Source of the DNA: Massospora cicadina
Lineage: Eukaryota > Entomophthoromycota > Entomophthoromycetes > Entomophthorales > Entomophthoraceae
DNA length: 64,000 bases
Reading direction: 5' to 3'
NCBI GenBank assembly: GCA_022478985.1
Contig: JAKSZP010009303.1
Location: 124,001-188,000 of the forward strand
Numbering within the stretch: the stretch's first letter is position 1; every line of letters begins with the position of its first letter. Below, piece after piece: positions 53,371-64,000 of this stretch. The notes below the pieces were generated by a model. That model did no database searches. It saw nothing but the letters and a program-made list of their open reading frames with translations, and was not told the origin of the DNA. The position numbers and the translations under genes were made by a program.

Positions 53371-54060
53371 GAGTTAATCCTGATAATCTCACATGGTCAT
53401 CTCTGGTACTAATTGTTAAGAATAAAGATGGCAATAACTGGGTGTTTATTGACTACAGAAAGCTTAATAGAGTCACAAAGAATGATCATATATGCTCTCA
53501 TGGATTGACAACGCTTTAGATTGGCTGGGAGGGGCAAACTATTTTTTGCCATGGACTTGATATCTGGATACTAACAAATCGATTTGCCAGCGGAAAAATG
53601 GGAAAAATGCGCCACAATCACCTCAAAGAGTTTGTTCCAGCCCATTTGTATGCCCCAAGGGATGTGCAGCGCCCCAGCTACATTACAGCGGGTCATGAAC
53701 ACCACCTTAGTTGACCTGAAGCTATCCTGCGTTCTAGTTTACCTTGACAATATCAATGTGTCCTTGCGGATGTTTATGGAGCATCTTAACCACTTGGAAA
53801 AAGCGTTCTGCTTATTCACTGAAGCTAACTTAAAAATCAAGCTTCAGAAGTGTCACGTTTTTAAGGAGCAAATTGGTATACCTCAAGTTCATGATAACTC
53901 CAAAGGGCTTAAATCTCAGCCATCAAAGGTAGAAGTTATACATAAAGTGACTTGTCAGGGTATAAGCAGGATATCTAGGTGTTTTTGGGGATGGTCGGTT
54001 ACTAATGTCAGTTTATTTCTAACTTTGCTGTATTATAGGCTCCACTCTTCTATTTATTAA
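53371..54060 (+). pseudogene. Reverse transcriptase of element B
   Basis: 'LTWSSLVLIVKNKDGNNWVF' and 'IDYRKLNRVTKNDH' (53385-53485), then 'FFAMDLISGY' after a frame change. The frame 53584-54060 has 'MPQGMCSAPATLQRVMNTTL' and the box YLDN (53740-53751), whose second catalytic Asp is Asn. 'AFCLFTEANLKIKLQKCHVF' follows. Confidence 0.8.
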
Positions 54061-54540
54061 AGAAAAACGCCACCTTTGATTGGACTGAACGTTGTCAACA
54101 CGCTTTTGATGTTTTTCAAAATGCATGGTTAGTGCACCCATTTTTCAATAACCTAATTTCAAAAAGAATTCATTTTTGCAAAATGGATGCTTCAATTTAA
54201 GCCATAGGGACAGTGTTGTCCCAGAATGGTGATGACAATGTGGAGCACCCAGTCACATTTTGTAGCCAAAGCTTAAACTGCCATAAACGTAATTACAACA
54301 TGACTGAGCCGGAGTGATTAGCGGTGAAATTTGTGTATAAACAGTTCCAGGTATACCTCCATGGGGTAAAATTCAAAGTGTTAATGGATCGTTCATCCTT
54401 GCATTGGCTGCAGAATATTTTGTGAACCTGAAGGACAGCTCGCATTATGTGCATTGAAGCTCCAAGTGTATGGCTTTGATATAGTACACCTGCCAGGTGC
54501 AAAAGATCAGAATGTGGGCTTTCTCTCATGACTACCAATG
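54061..54540 (+). pseudogene. RNase H of element B
   Basis: 'FDWTERCQHAFDVFQNAWLV' (54076-54135), 'HFCKMDASI' with the Asp, 'VEHPVTFCSQSLNCHKRNYN' and 'AVKFVYKQFQVYLHGVKFKV' follow (54240-54385). The DH position reads 'DRSSLHWLQN'. Broken by stops. Confidence 0.75.
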
Positions 54541-54699
54541 GTCACCATCATGGCGGATTTGGCTGACAATGTATGGGAAGATGATTGTGGAAAAATATCA
54601 TGATGAGCCACCACAAGTGATCAAAGCGTTAGATGAAATATCTGTGACACCTTTTTGTGCAATGGTAAAATTATATCAAAGCATTCTATAATCAACACT

Positions 54700-55800
54700 G
54701 AGCTTCCTGAAACCCTCTGCCAGGACAGAGATTATCTTGGATGCACATAGGGCAGTAGGTCATGGAGGTTTGCAGAAAACGTTAAAGTTTTTATGACCCA
54801 ACTACTATTGGGAGATCATGCATTACGACGTGCTTGAGATGTTTGCTTGTTGTCATCAGTTTCAAGTGGAGAAAGCTTTCCACAAGAAAACTACCTATCA
54901 GCTAGTTAAGCCTCATTTTGCATGGCACACTTTTTCCCTTGATGTGTTGGGCCCTCTGTCAACAAATGAAAATCACTCCAAGTATTTAATCAGATGCCAT
55001 ATATCACTTGACCAGATGGTGGAAGCAAGAGTGATCAGGGATTTAGGGACTGCAACCACTGCTAAGCTTATTACGGACTGCGTCATACAATGACATGTCT
55101 GTCCGCAGTTTATTCTCATGGACAACGTTACAAATTTCATTTTGCATGGCCATCCTAAGCTGAATGAGATAATGGCCATCATTGGGGTCTTAACTACCCC
55201 AAACCACCCTGATTCAAATGGGATGGTCAAATGGATCACTGGCATCTTGGTGAAAATTCTCCATAAGCTGGTAAATAATTGGCCCACTGATTGGAGTACC
55301 CTGCTATCCACCGCTATCTTTAAATATAATATAAGCTATCATTTATTGACAGGGTAAAGTCCCTTCCAACTACTCTATGGAAGACATCCAGCTTTGCCAT
55401 CATTGATTTTTTCCTGTGTGGAGGATATTGATGGAGTAGAGCCACAGCACTATTTGACTTACTTAACAGACACGCTGATAAACTTAAAGCTGAAGCATAT
55501 TCCACTAGTTTATCTAAAAAGATTTGTGATCTGGAGGCTGAAAAAGAAGATGTAGTGAACTCCCAAAGTTCGTTGTAGGAGATTATGCCTTGTTCCATGA
55601 CCAACATGGTTTTGGAAGGAGTAACAAGCTCGCCAGTATATGGACCAGACCATTTGAGAGAATTGAGAAGACTGGAATCAATGACTACACCATCAAGGTA
55701 CCTAAGGGTGGTCAGATTGTCAACTGAGTACATGCTAAGTTCTTACAGCCTTACAAATAATAAGAAACTTATCATCCAGTCAAGTGGGGGCAATGTTTAG
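54700..55800 (+). pseudogene. Integrase of element B
   Basis: 'LDAHRAVGHGG' (about 54738-54770) has the first His residues; the Cys pair is in 'FACCHQFQVEKA' (about 54842-54878). Core remnants include 'DVLGPLSTNENHSKYL' (about 54940-54990), 'LMDNVTNFI' (55115-55140) and 'NHPDSNGMVKWI' (about 55204-55240). The C-terminal part is 55585-55800, ending five bases before the LTR; 'QSSGGN' is coded by the purine tract. Confidence 0.75.
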
Positions 55801-55804
55801 AAAT

Positions 55805-56317
55805 TGTTATGACTGGCTGATAAGTCATAATTAGTTCAGCGGATTGTATTTTAATTGCTGACAGGGGAATTGAACTTGGATAGCCAATTATGTCAACTTG
55901 AAGGGAGTCAAGAGAGATGATATTAGTTTGACGAATAAAGTAAATTCTGCCAGAGCATTGATGATGAGGTGAAACCAGATAAGTTCCACCAATTGATTAA
56001 TAGCTAAGATGAAGGGTCAGAATTGACCAAAGTGATGAAGATATGAGTGGGATGAGAATACAAGAAGGGGTTCTTTTAGAAGAATAGAGGAAAAAGAGAG
56101 TGGATAGGGCGAAAATGGGTATTGAAAGCAGAAAAAGTCTGCTATCATATTATTTAAATATAGTAGTGCGGTCAAGGAAAGTGCCTCATATTATATAAGA
56201 AGTTTATCAAGTTTATTTGACAGACCAACAATCTCCATATTGCTCATCCATTGCTCAATAGGTTTTCCCTGTGTAACTCCTACGGCATATCCCAAGTATA
56301 TTGCCAAATTTATAACA
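55805..56317 (+). repeat. 3' LTR of element B
   Basis: It begins TGTTATGACTGG and ends TTTATAACA, a 6-bp terminal inverted repeat. Together with 41731-42332 and 17371-17866 it defines family B. TTATATAAGA lies at 56191-56200. Confidence 0.85.
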
Positions 56318-56349
56318 GTGGAGATAATATCAGTGACAAATGATTCCAC

Positions 56350-56930
56350 AAGGTGTTCAACACCATTGGTGATGGTGAAGTGATTAATGGGGTTGGTTCC
56401 ATAAACCAAAAGCACTTATATCACCTTCTATATAAAACATGGGGTGGGAGGTGTGAAGGGGATTTGCAAATGACATTACAATTATGGTATTGGTGGGAAA
56501 GGTGCTACGTTTTTTTAACTTGCTGTTTTTTTAATATTAGCGGAGTCATTGACATCACTGAAGCACCCTCCTCAATAAGAAAACTATAAAAATAGCGCAT
56601 TAAAAGGGCAGTATTTGAGAAAAAGCCAGCCAGTGTAAAAACAGCAGTGGCAAGATCAGTTATTTCCTTGCCAGAATATGGGGATAGACACCTGTAGTTG
56701 ACTCAAAGGCAAAAGAAAATATTGGATTCAGAGAGGGTAAGAGGGTGGGGAAAATTGGGTGGTTACAAATAAAGTGGATTGCTAAGACCTTTAGGGATCA
56801 TAGCGGATGATAGAGTTTCATAGACTAGATGAGACAGTCTGAAAGCATTTTCCTGCAGGGCAGAAAATGCTAGGGTGTTGAGCGCTGCTATCCCATACTG
56901 GAGCATCAGAAGGTAATTAAGGGACATTGA
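56350..56930 (-). mobile_element. Degraded ORF1-type LINE fragment
   Basis: The end 56790-56920 (GACAGTCTGAAAGCATTTTCC, then CTGGAGCATCAGAAG) matches 14205-14310 of the ORF1-only LINE. The part below about 56780 is too diverged to be certain. Confidence 0.5.
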
Positions 56931-58195
56931 TATTGAACAATGGTTTAATGGTTTATTGTTGTTTAGTATTAACTCTTACTAAAATTTTTTTGAATGTTTA
57001 ATTTGTGTAGAAAGAACTGTTTACTTGTTGTATATTAACAAAAAGCTTATAAAAGTTGCAGCCCTTAGAGAACTTGAGTATATTTATAAAGGTAATATAT
57101 TAAATAAAGTGGATCTTGAGTAGTATTATAAAGTATTAAAGATAAGTTATGATTTTTACTACTGTGAATTAGGGCTATAAAAGCATTCAAAGATATCCAA
57201 GATTCAGCGTACAAAAATTAAACATATCTACTTTAACCTATCAAATCTATACTTTAATACAAGTAAATTTTTCTTTGCACTATATAAAAACTATATACAC
57301 AAGATTAAAGCGTATGATCTAAACCATACTAAAAATATAAATTTTATAGCATTTTATTAGTCTATTAATCTTTATAGTTTACCGTCAAGTAAAATGAGCC
57401 ATCAATAAATTTAGCCATAGTAATGCTATCTAGCTTAAGTTGCAATTTTTTATTACTTAACTGAGAATCTTGAAATTTGATAACAATGTTTAAATTAGGG
57501 TGATCTCTACTATATTATGGCACTGTATTATAAGACTTTCAAGTAGCTGTAATTTTTTATAATTAATAACTCATCTTTGATTACAAGAATAATGATGAGT
57601 CAGATACTTATAACGTTATTTGCTATGTAAAATAGATCCATCATTTGATTCAGCTAGTTAACGTTTTTGTGTTGGTGAATTCTCTAAATAGGGTAATAAA
57701 TTGTGGAACAGAACTTTTTTGATAGTAGAAAAATAAGATTCTTACAGCTTGGCATTGTAACATGAGAATACAAGGTTATGGAATATCTATAAATTAACTG
57801 AGATGTAAGATACCGGCATTTGTACAACAGTGGAGGATCTTTAGCCATATGTGAATGGACTCAATTAAGCTGCTATAGAAAATTTTGCTTAGTTGTACTT
57901 TTTACATACCAGATTGTTGGTTGTATTTCATAATCCTGTTGACTTATAATAAAAGGTGTTTGTTGGGGTCTCTAAGGCTTAAATAAAACTTACCAATCTA
58001 TGGGTTGAGTTGAGGGAGAAGTAAAAATTAAAATTCTGAGGTTTTGGGATCAATTCTGAGCTATAGAAAGGTTACCTGTATAAGATTTGCCAAAGCCTAC
58101 TCACTCACTCATCACTGTATCTCAATAATGTCAAGGCTTAGAAAGATGAAACTTTACATAGATATTCACTAGATACTGTAGATGTGAAAGAAGAA
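56931..58195. other. AT-rich intergenic DNA
   Basis: No open frame of note, no repeat and no RNA gene seen. Confidence 0.4.
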
Positions 58196-58388
58196 AAGAT
58201 TTTTAACTTTCATACTTTATACTTATTGTGGGGAAGGCCGACCATGGGATGGACGATTCCAAATATGACTCAGACAAGACAAAACTTAGTACCAGGGGAG
58301 GCACCCCAGAGAAGCAATGCTAACTCTTGTTGCCAGCGGGAACGCCACTTATGGGAAGGGGAGGGAACGTGTGTAGGGGACGTAGCCA

Positions 58389-61300
58389 CTATTGAGCACG
58401 TGTGGAGGAAGGGGTCTGATTTGATGAACCAGACTGGGAACCAGGAGGAGACCAGCTGTCAGCAACGCGGTGGGAGATATCCAAACATCCACGCTTGAAA
58501 GTGATCCACCAAATGAGACCAGAATCTGTGGACAGCTTCAGGGAGGGTGGGGATGGATCCAGCGATGGCATCCAAGACAATCGTGTGGATAGTCCACATG
58601 GCGATTGCAACCACCAGAGCACGGAGGGAGGTTGGGAGGGGGAGGCCATTGCTGAAGCAAAAATATCTCTTGACTGACTGAAGGGATGTGTTTGATCCTG
58701 GCCTAGCAGACGTTGGACTTCGCGCCATATTACTTTAGAGGTGGGGCACTTCTCCAGGCGGTGAAACAGCGTTCCATACTGGCCACACACAACACAGGAT
58801 GAGTGTAAAGCATTAGAGCGCTCAGCTGTACGATACACCCGCCTCAGGCAGCGCCACACATGGGAGCGGACTTGAGGCTGCAACAGAGGATGGTGTGCAT
58901 ATTTCCAGATAGTATTTTGGGTCTCAGTGGAATAAGGGATGTCCATCATGTCCAGGTAGTCCACCCTGGATAGGACTTGGGGTCGAATGGGGATCACGCC
59001 ATCATGGATGGGTAGCCCCTGTACCTCTTGTGTGAACTGAGGAGAGGGGCGGCCTCTTCTGGTTGTATGTCCAATAATACAAATTCTCCACTCTGCGCTT
59101 CGCATGGAGAGTAGGATTCGTTTGTAGTGGGTTTTGGTCCCGTGAGGACCTGTGGCTGATGTGTGTGATGCGAGGTATTTCATCAGGGAGTGGGGGTTTG
59201 ATGGATTGTTGAGGCCCAAGGCTCGGGAGAAGTTGGAGCGGGCTGCGCGGGACCAGTGTTGGGATGGGAGTGTAGGAGCAGTGACGGCCGCAATCCAGGT
59301 GCCCAGGATCTTGGCGGCATGGGCTTTGAAGTCAAGTAGGCCCATGCCACCATGATTATGAGGGCCAAACATGACCTCTAGCCATACTGGTGGAGGGCGG
59401 CCTGACCAAAGCCAACCTTGTAGAAAAGCATACAGGGATTTGAAGAAGCTTGGGGAGAAGTGAATGGCGTGGGCTCCAAACCAGACTTTGGATAGGAGCA
59501 TAGAGTTGGCAAGAACAACCCTGCCAGTGAGGGTAGTAGGGTGGGCTCTGAGAGAGGCGATTCGCTTCATCACGTTGTCCAGTATATGGCACTCCATTAC
59601 TGCTGACGCGTATCCACCTGCCTCCAACCACACGCCCAGATGGCGTACTGGTCCTATGGTAGGTCGTGGCACAAAGGGGAGCACCAGTGGAGCGGTGTGT
59701 TTTGAGTTAGTAAGGCGTGGACGTGGGTGAGCAGATGGGCTGGGTTGGGAACTACTTGCTGGGGCCTAGCAGTTCTGAAACTGACCAAGGAGGATGATTT
59801 TGGTTTTGGAGGCGTTCAGTGCCGCGTTGCTTACCCGGAATATTCCTGGATGAGGGCTTCAAGCGCGCATGCATCTTTGTTATTAGACACCCCCACCACG
59901 CAATCATCTGCAAATGCCATCATCTTGACTGGGGTTTGGCCTGGCACATGGACCCCAGTGAGTTGGGCATTCACATTTCGCAGTAGTGGGTCAAGGCTGA
60001 AGTTGTATAAGAGTGGGCTCAGGGGGTCCCCTTGTCGCAGGCCCTTTGAGGATGGACTACTTCCGTTAGGAAACCTGGGCCGCGCACTGCCATTGTTGCA
60101 GATTCCGTGAGCAGCATCACCCAGTTAATGAAATGGGGAGGTAGGCGGAATTGTTGGATGCAGGCCCTAAGGTATTCCCAGTTTACTCTATCATAGGCCT
60201 TTTGTTGGTCCAAGAATACAAGTGCCCCAGAGGCTGTGGACTGACACACATTAGCCACAGAGTGCACGTTATCCCAAATCGACCTTCTGGGGATGAAACC
60301 AAATTGTTCTGGGGAGATGTTGGCAGATGCTACAGTCCCTAAACGGTTAGCCATAATTTTTGTTAAAATTTTGGTGTCTGTGTTTGTTAGAGAAATGGGG
60401 CGCCAGTTGGCTAAGTCTAGCCTATCCCTTTCTTGAAGAGTGTGACCGTAAAGGCCTCATGTCCTCCTGGTAGGAGGCGCGTTTCCAACAAGCTTTGGTT
60501 GAGTGAGGCTAGCAGCAATGAGGATATATATTTAAAATATTTTTTGTAGAACTCATATGGAATGCCATCTGGGCCTGGGCATTTTCAGTTTGGCACACCG
60601 CGAATAGTAGTCCATAATTCGTTTGGAGTAATTAAATTCATTATTTCTGGGTATCAGAAAATGGTATGGATATGAGCTCTGTCAAGAAATTCCGCCATTT
60701 CAGCCAGCTGAATTAGTTCAGCTCGGTATAACTTAGAGTAATATCTTTGCATTTTGATTGCCACTTTGGCCAGTGTGTCCACAATAGAATTATCTGATCT
60801 TCGCACCTTTGTGCAGGCCACGCTCTGGCATGGTGCAAAATTTTTTTGAAGAAGTATGCGGTGCACTTGTCACCTTTAGTGATGCATGTGGCCCTGTATT
60901 GGACACAAACCCGATGTTTGTGTTGCCTTTCAAGTGCGTTGAGGTAGGCGGCTGCCTCCGCCCACTTCTGGCCCCATGCAGGGCTATATCCTGAGGCTGG
61001 AATGTTGGACTCCAAGTGGGCCAATTCCACCAGCGCGCGCGATATAACCGCTGATGTGGCCCGTGAGTGTCTGGAAGAAAGATGGCAATAGTGGCGGATG
61101 GTGTCTCTTTTGAAAGTTGCCCATGTGGAAATGGGGTCCGCACAAAACAGTGCAACAAATGATTTTGCCAAAGTTGCCTCTTCCACCCATGTGGAAAATC
61201 CTGGTGACGCAAGCTCTGGGGGACGGATTTTGCACCAATGTGGGGCCTTTGCAACTGTGATGAGTAAGTGGTATGTTATCGAGACCAGTCGGTGGTCAGA

Positions 61301-62029
61301 GAATTCCATTTTCGTTGTTTTGAAGTGGGAGATGTGGGGTTGGAATTTTGCCGGCACTAGAATAAGGTCAATGCGGGTCATGGACCTTAATTGGCCATTG
61401 TGGACGTGGGGACGCATTATGTTTTTGAGCAGTGGGGCATGTCATGGCAGTGCATCCATTAACCCAAGGGTGGCTTTTAGAACGCGTAGTTCTATATAAC
61501 CCTGTGGGGCATGGGGTGTGGGCGGCCACCGGTCCGTTGGTGAGGTTAGCCAACAGTTCATGTCGCCAATTAGGAAAGAATTGGGGGGTAGCGGGAGGGA
61601 TTTGAATGACAAGAAAAATTCCCAACGCTCTTGTGCACTGTTTGGGGCGTAAATGTTGACGATTGTGTGTGCAACATCAGCCCATGAGAAGGTGACAATG
61701 AGCACTTGGCCATTTAGGAATGTTTCTAAAGATGTAAATTTGAAAAAATTGTTTTTCTGAATTAGCACCCCACAGTGCTTCAACCAAAAGGATAGGGATG
61801 GTAGGAGCATTGTTTTCCAAGCTTCCTTGGAACCTTGTGGACAGTGGGACTCCTGGATGGCCAGGATATCCACAGGTAAATTGTTTTGTAAAAAACTCAG
61901 TTTCCTAGCCCGGGATGGGGAGGCCTTGAGTCTGGCGATATTCAGCGTCCCTAGAGTGAAGGTTCCCCCATCGCACCTTAGGTGCAAGGGGTGGGCCCCT
62001 GGGCCCACCAGCCTCTTCCAGGTCCCCAC
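58389..62029 (-). pseudogene. LINE ORF2: endonuclease, RT, zinc finger
   Basis: Domains in order on the minus strand. Endonuclease: 'LGTLNIARL', 'ILAIQESHCPQ', 'FLIGDMNCWL' (61442-62029), then 'EFSDHRLVSI' with the catalytic Asp-His (60713-61417 frame). RT: 'ISPEQFGFIPRRSIWDNVHS' and 'LVFLDQQKAYDRVNWEYLR' (60019-60354), then the box FADD (59903-59914). A last open frame of 431 residues (58389-59684) has 'RHLGVWLEAGG', 'NSMLLSKVWFGAHAIHF', 'GGMGLLDFKAHAAKI' and the zinc finger 'CVVCGQYGTLFHRLEKCP'. ORF2 nicks the target and copies the RNA there. Frameshifts near 61430, 60700, 60010 and 59700 inactivate it, although the catalytic residues visible are intact. Confidence 0.88.
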
Positions 62030-62079
62030 GGGCTTTCACAGCAGCGCGGGTATTAGCAGCAACGCTATCAGGGTTTTTG

Positions 62080-63324
62080 TTAATTTTTGCAGAAAGAGTC
62101 ACATTGGCTTTGGCCTTCACTTTTTGTTTTCCCAACGTCAGACGAATTTTTTGCGGTGCGGATAAGTTTGGTGCACCGTCGAGTGGGGCAAAAAAAATTT
62201 ACAGTTGGGATAGGTCCCAAGTCAGTTTTGACCGGGGCTTGGGTGCAGCGATTGGGTGAGATCAAATCTCCCATCGGATCCTCAGATTGAGTGGCCCATT
62301 CAGCATAGGCCTCCCAATCTGATTGGGTGATGGATTCCCGAGTTGCTTCCGCTGCAAAGGTCTCCATGTCCTTCTGGCATTGTGAGTGTGGGATGGTGGT
62401 GGTGGCCTTGGCCGCTTCCTTGGCCGCGGTCCTATGGGCCTGCTTGGCCTTCTTCCACTCCTGCGGGGAGATGGGCTTTACCAATAGGTAGCAGCCTTGT
62501 GCTCCCCACGGGAAAGCCTCCTTGGTGCTTGCAGTTGGTTTGTAGTGCACCTCTCCGCTGGCCATGGCTGCTGAGGGGTGCTCTTGGAATGTGACGCCCT
62601 CTTTGATGGGGCATGCGTGCGCCTTATGGCTGAATGCATCACAGTGGGTGCAAATGGGGGGCGCGCTGTCCACAGTTACCCGGAATGGGTGGGTGGTGTG
62701 CCCTGCGATGTCAATAAAGGTGGAGTGCAGGATCTGGGTTAGGTCCTTCGCAATCTCCTCAGTTGGGGTCAGAACTGCGATGGCTTTGCTGGTGCACAGG
62801 TGTGGCATCAGCGTGAAACGTTGCATTTTGAAAGATTGTATTTCGCCATATATGGCAAGACCATCTTTCAGGTGTTTCTCCAAAATGTCACGTTATACCG
62901 TAGTAGGCAAAAAGTCAAACGTGAGAAAATTTGGTTTGATTTTGTCTATCTGGTGCATTTAGTTTCAATGACCCATTGCCCTTCAGGGAGGTCAACCACT
63001 ATGCGCACTGCTGCAGCCTCATCTGCTGCTATTTTGCTTTTGAAACCTAGGTCCAGCCAACCACGTGACATGGAGTGAGGTGCAACGTACACCGCGGTTG
63101 GGAAAATTTTGTGTACATCTTCACAAAATTTTTCCCATAGGGCCGTTTTTTGGATGTCCAGATACACACAGACTCCGAATTCCACCGACGAAAGTGGCTG
63201 GGAATGTGGTGTGTTGATATACTGGTTGCATCATGCTTGCCACGCGAGTATCTCTGGGGAAATTGTGACCGCCAGTTTTTTTAGATTTTTTTCTATTCTG
63301 CCGGATTCTCTGGGGCATTTTCAA
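62080..63324 (-). pseudogene. LINE ORF1 with CCHC knuckle
   Basis: The frame 62946-63185 ('CVYLDIQKTALWEKFCEDVH', 'SRGWLDLGFKSKIAADEAAA') is followed by 62080-62883 (267 residues) after a frameshift. The second has 'HLKDGLAIYGEIQSFKMQRF', a knuckle C-x2-C-x4-H-x4-C in 'CTHCDAFSHKAHAC', a Lys/Ala-rich helix ('EWKKAKQAHRTAAKEAAKA') and an acidic segment. It ends 50 bp before the first Met of ORF2. ORF1 coats the RNA. Confidence 0.8.
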
Positions 63325-63643
63325 ATGTTAGAGGCCGCGGGCCTTCCAATTGCTCCTCTTGCCTTGCTTGCCCAACTGCTCCCAGACATGGGCGCAGACT
63401 AATCCCCTATATGAGATTATCAAACTAGATTTAGTCTTGAATTGAATGGGTTGCAAAAGTGTTTGCAACAAGAAAGAAAAGTAAGATTTTTAACTTTCAT
63501 AGTAAAATAAAAAGTTTTATATGTAACAAGTGAAAATCTTAAATTTTAAAAGGAAATTAGTAATTATTATGGCTGAAAAGTTTGATATTTGGTTGATTTA
63601 ATAGTTCAAATGGTTTTGCAAGCATTTGGTGAATTTGGGTTGC

Positions 63644-63842
63644 TTAACTCTTTCACTGGTTTTCAAAAAAACTCCTCCATTTTTGGCCCTTAACTTTTGC
63701 AAAAATTTCTTAGCGATGTTCACACTATGTATAATCATTTTAGTCCTTGTTTATAACATAAATATTTGATAAAACTTATAATAAATATATTTAAATCTCA
63801 TTTTTTGGATTCATATATGAATCAAATCATTGAAAGGGTTAA
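63644..63842. mobile_element. piggyBac-type MITE, copy 2
   Basis: Ends TTAACTCTTTCACTGG and CATTGAAAGGGTTAA, 199 bp, no coding. It aligns with 34581-34858 but lacks the LINE-tail insertion and the internal duplication. It holds a perfect 16-bp palindrome GATTCATATATGAATC at 63808-63823. Confidence 0.75.
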
Positions 63843-64000
63843 TAAGCTTAACTGTTGTAATAAAGCAGGAGGATTGATTGATCAATTCAATAAGTTAATT
63901 GGTTTTAGTAAGTGGTTGTAATTTGATTGTTTTGATGGGCACATGGTTTCAGGTAAGTTGTCAATGTTTTAGTTAATTTAATAAGTTTAATTGGTTTAGT
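63843..64000. other. AT-rich end of window
   Basis: Short AT-rich repeats of the type TTAATTGGTTTAGTAAGT; nothing identifiable. Confidence 0.3.

Larger units (their letters stand above)
41731..56317 (+). mobile_element. Ty3/gypsy retrotransposon B, split by nested element D
   Basis: LTRs at 41731-42332 and 55805-56317 flank Gag, protease, RT, RNase H and integrase relics. Element D (44849-52175) sits between the end of the protease region and the start of RT: 'TSNDHDLRC' before it and 'HRVMHWVNMGDHPPIWSW' after it are consecutive parts of a gypsy pol. A further unassigned stretch (52361-53370) lies inside the RT. No outer 5-bp duplication is seen (GAAAC and GTGGA). Confidence 0.8.
58215..63482 (-). 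mobile_element. Full-length LINE with endonuclease, RT and zinc tail
   Basis: A perfect 19-bp direct repeat AAGATTTTTAACTTTCATA flanks it (58196-58214 and 63483-63501). On the minus strand it has a 5' leader, ORF1 with a CCHC knuckle, ORF2 with apurinic-type endonuclease, RT and a C-terminal zinc finger, and a short 3' end. The length is 5268 bp. Both ORFs contain frameshifts. Clade assignment (Tad1 or another fungal clade) needs a tree. Confidence 0.92.

Noticed and set aside
59152..60110. Plus-strand open frames (59152-59355, 59464-59730, 59727-60110)
   Set aside because: All are antisense to LINE ORF2, whose motifs are clear on the minus strand.

Overview
This window looks like gene-poor, transposon-packed nuclear DNA of a eukaryote, most likely a filamentous fungus. 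I suspect a basidiomycete such as a rust, but that is inference. The evidence is two families of self-primed chromodomain Ty3/gypsy elements of the Tf1/sushi type, non-LTR elements with a CCHC ORF1 and a zinc-tailed ORF2, AT-rich spacers, and one isolated single-exon gene for a secreted protein. There are no bacterial operons, rRNA genes, CRISPR arrays or intact tRNA genes. Almost every transposon reading frame is broken by stops and frameshifts, many of them C-to-T changes such as CGA to TGA.

Layout. 1-1333: an ORF1-only LINE. 1500-2640: a gypsy integrase relic. 3127-10971 (minus): gypsy element A, carrying a solo LTR of family D (TTGGC target duplication) and a truncated LINE (18-bp duplication). 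10972-12469: unassigned. 12486-14401: an ORF1-only LINE with a 16-bp duplication. 14842-16076: the 3' end of a LINE with ORF2. 16213-18625: a second ORF1-only LINE, split by a solo LTR of family B. 18672-19673: two tRNA-derived SINEs. 20560-20890: a gypsy RT relic. 21685-28515: chromodomain element C with a perfect GGATA duplication. 30021-30716 (minus): the secreted-protein gene. 32389-32641: a tandem repeat. 32883-34493: a truncated LINE. 34581-34858: a TTAA-flanked MITE. 35183-41730: gypsy element E, with a D-family LTR inside its 5' LTR and a SINE in its RNase H region. 41731-56317: gypsy element B, split by nested chromodomain element D (44849-52175). 58215-63482 (minus): a full-length LINE with a 19-bp duplication. 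63644-63842: a second MITE copy.

The most interesting signal is in the long LTRs of families C and D, which appear to be protein-coding. After the chromodomain the pol frame runs through the polypurine tract into U3 of the 3' LTR, where a motif of the form DLxHxVDERWVT survives in six copies with synonymous changes. The first ATG after the inferred transcript start, in U5, opens a multi-pass hydrophobic reading frame that leaves the LTR and continues towards gag. The inferred start is placed by a self-priming match: the PBS of C is an exact 11-nt complement of an LTR segment about 30 bp after a TATA-like box.

Other unusual items are two 16-18 bp LINE-tail insertions with 16-18 bp target duplications (one has an unfilled paralogous site in the window), ORF1-only LINEs of constant size that share a 3' tail with an ORF2-bearing LINE, and a MITE palindrome kept by paired changes.
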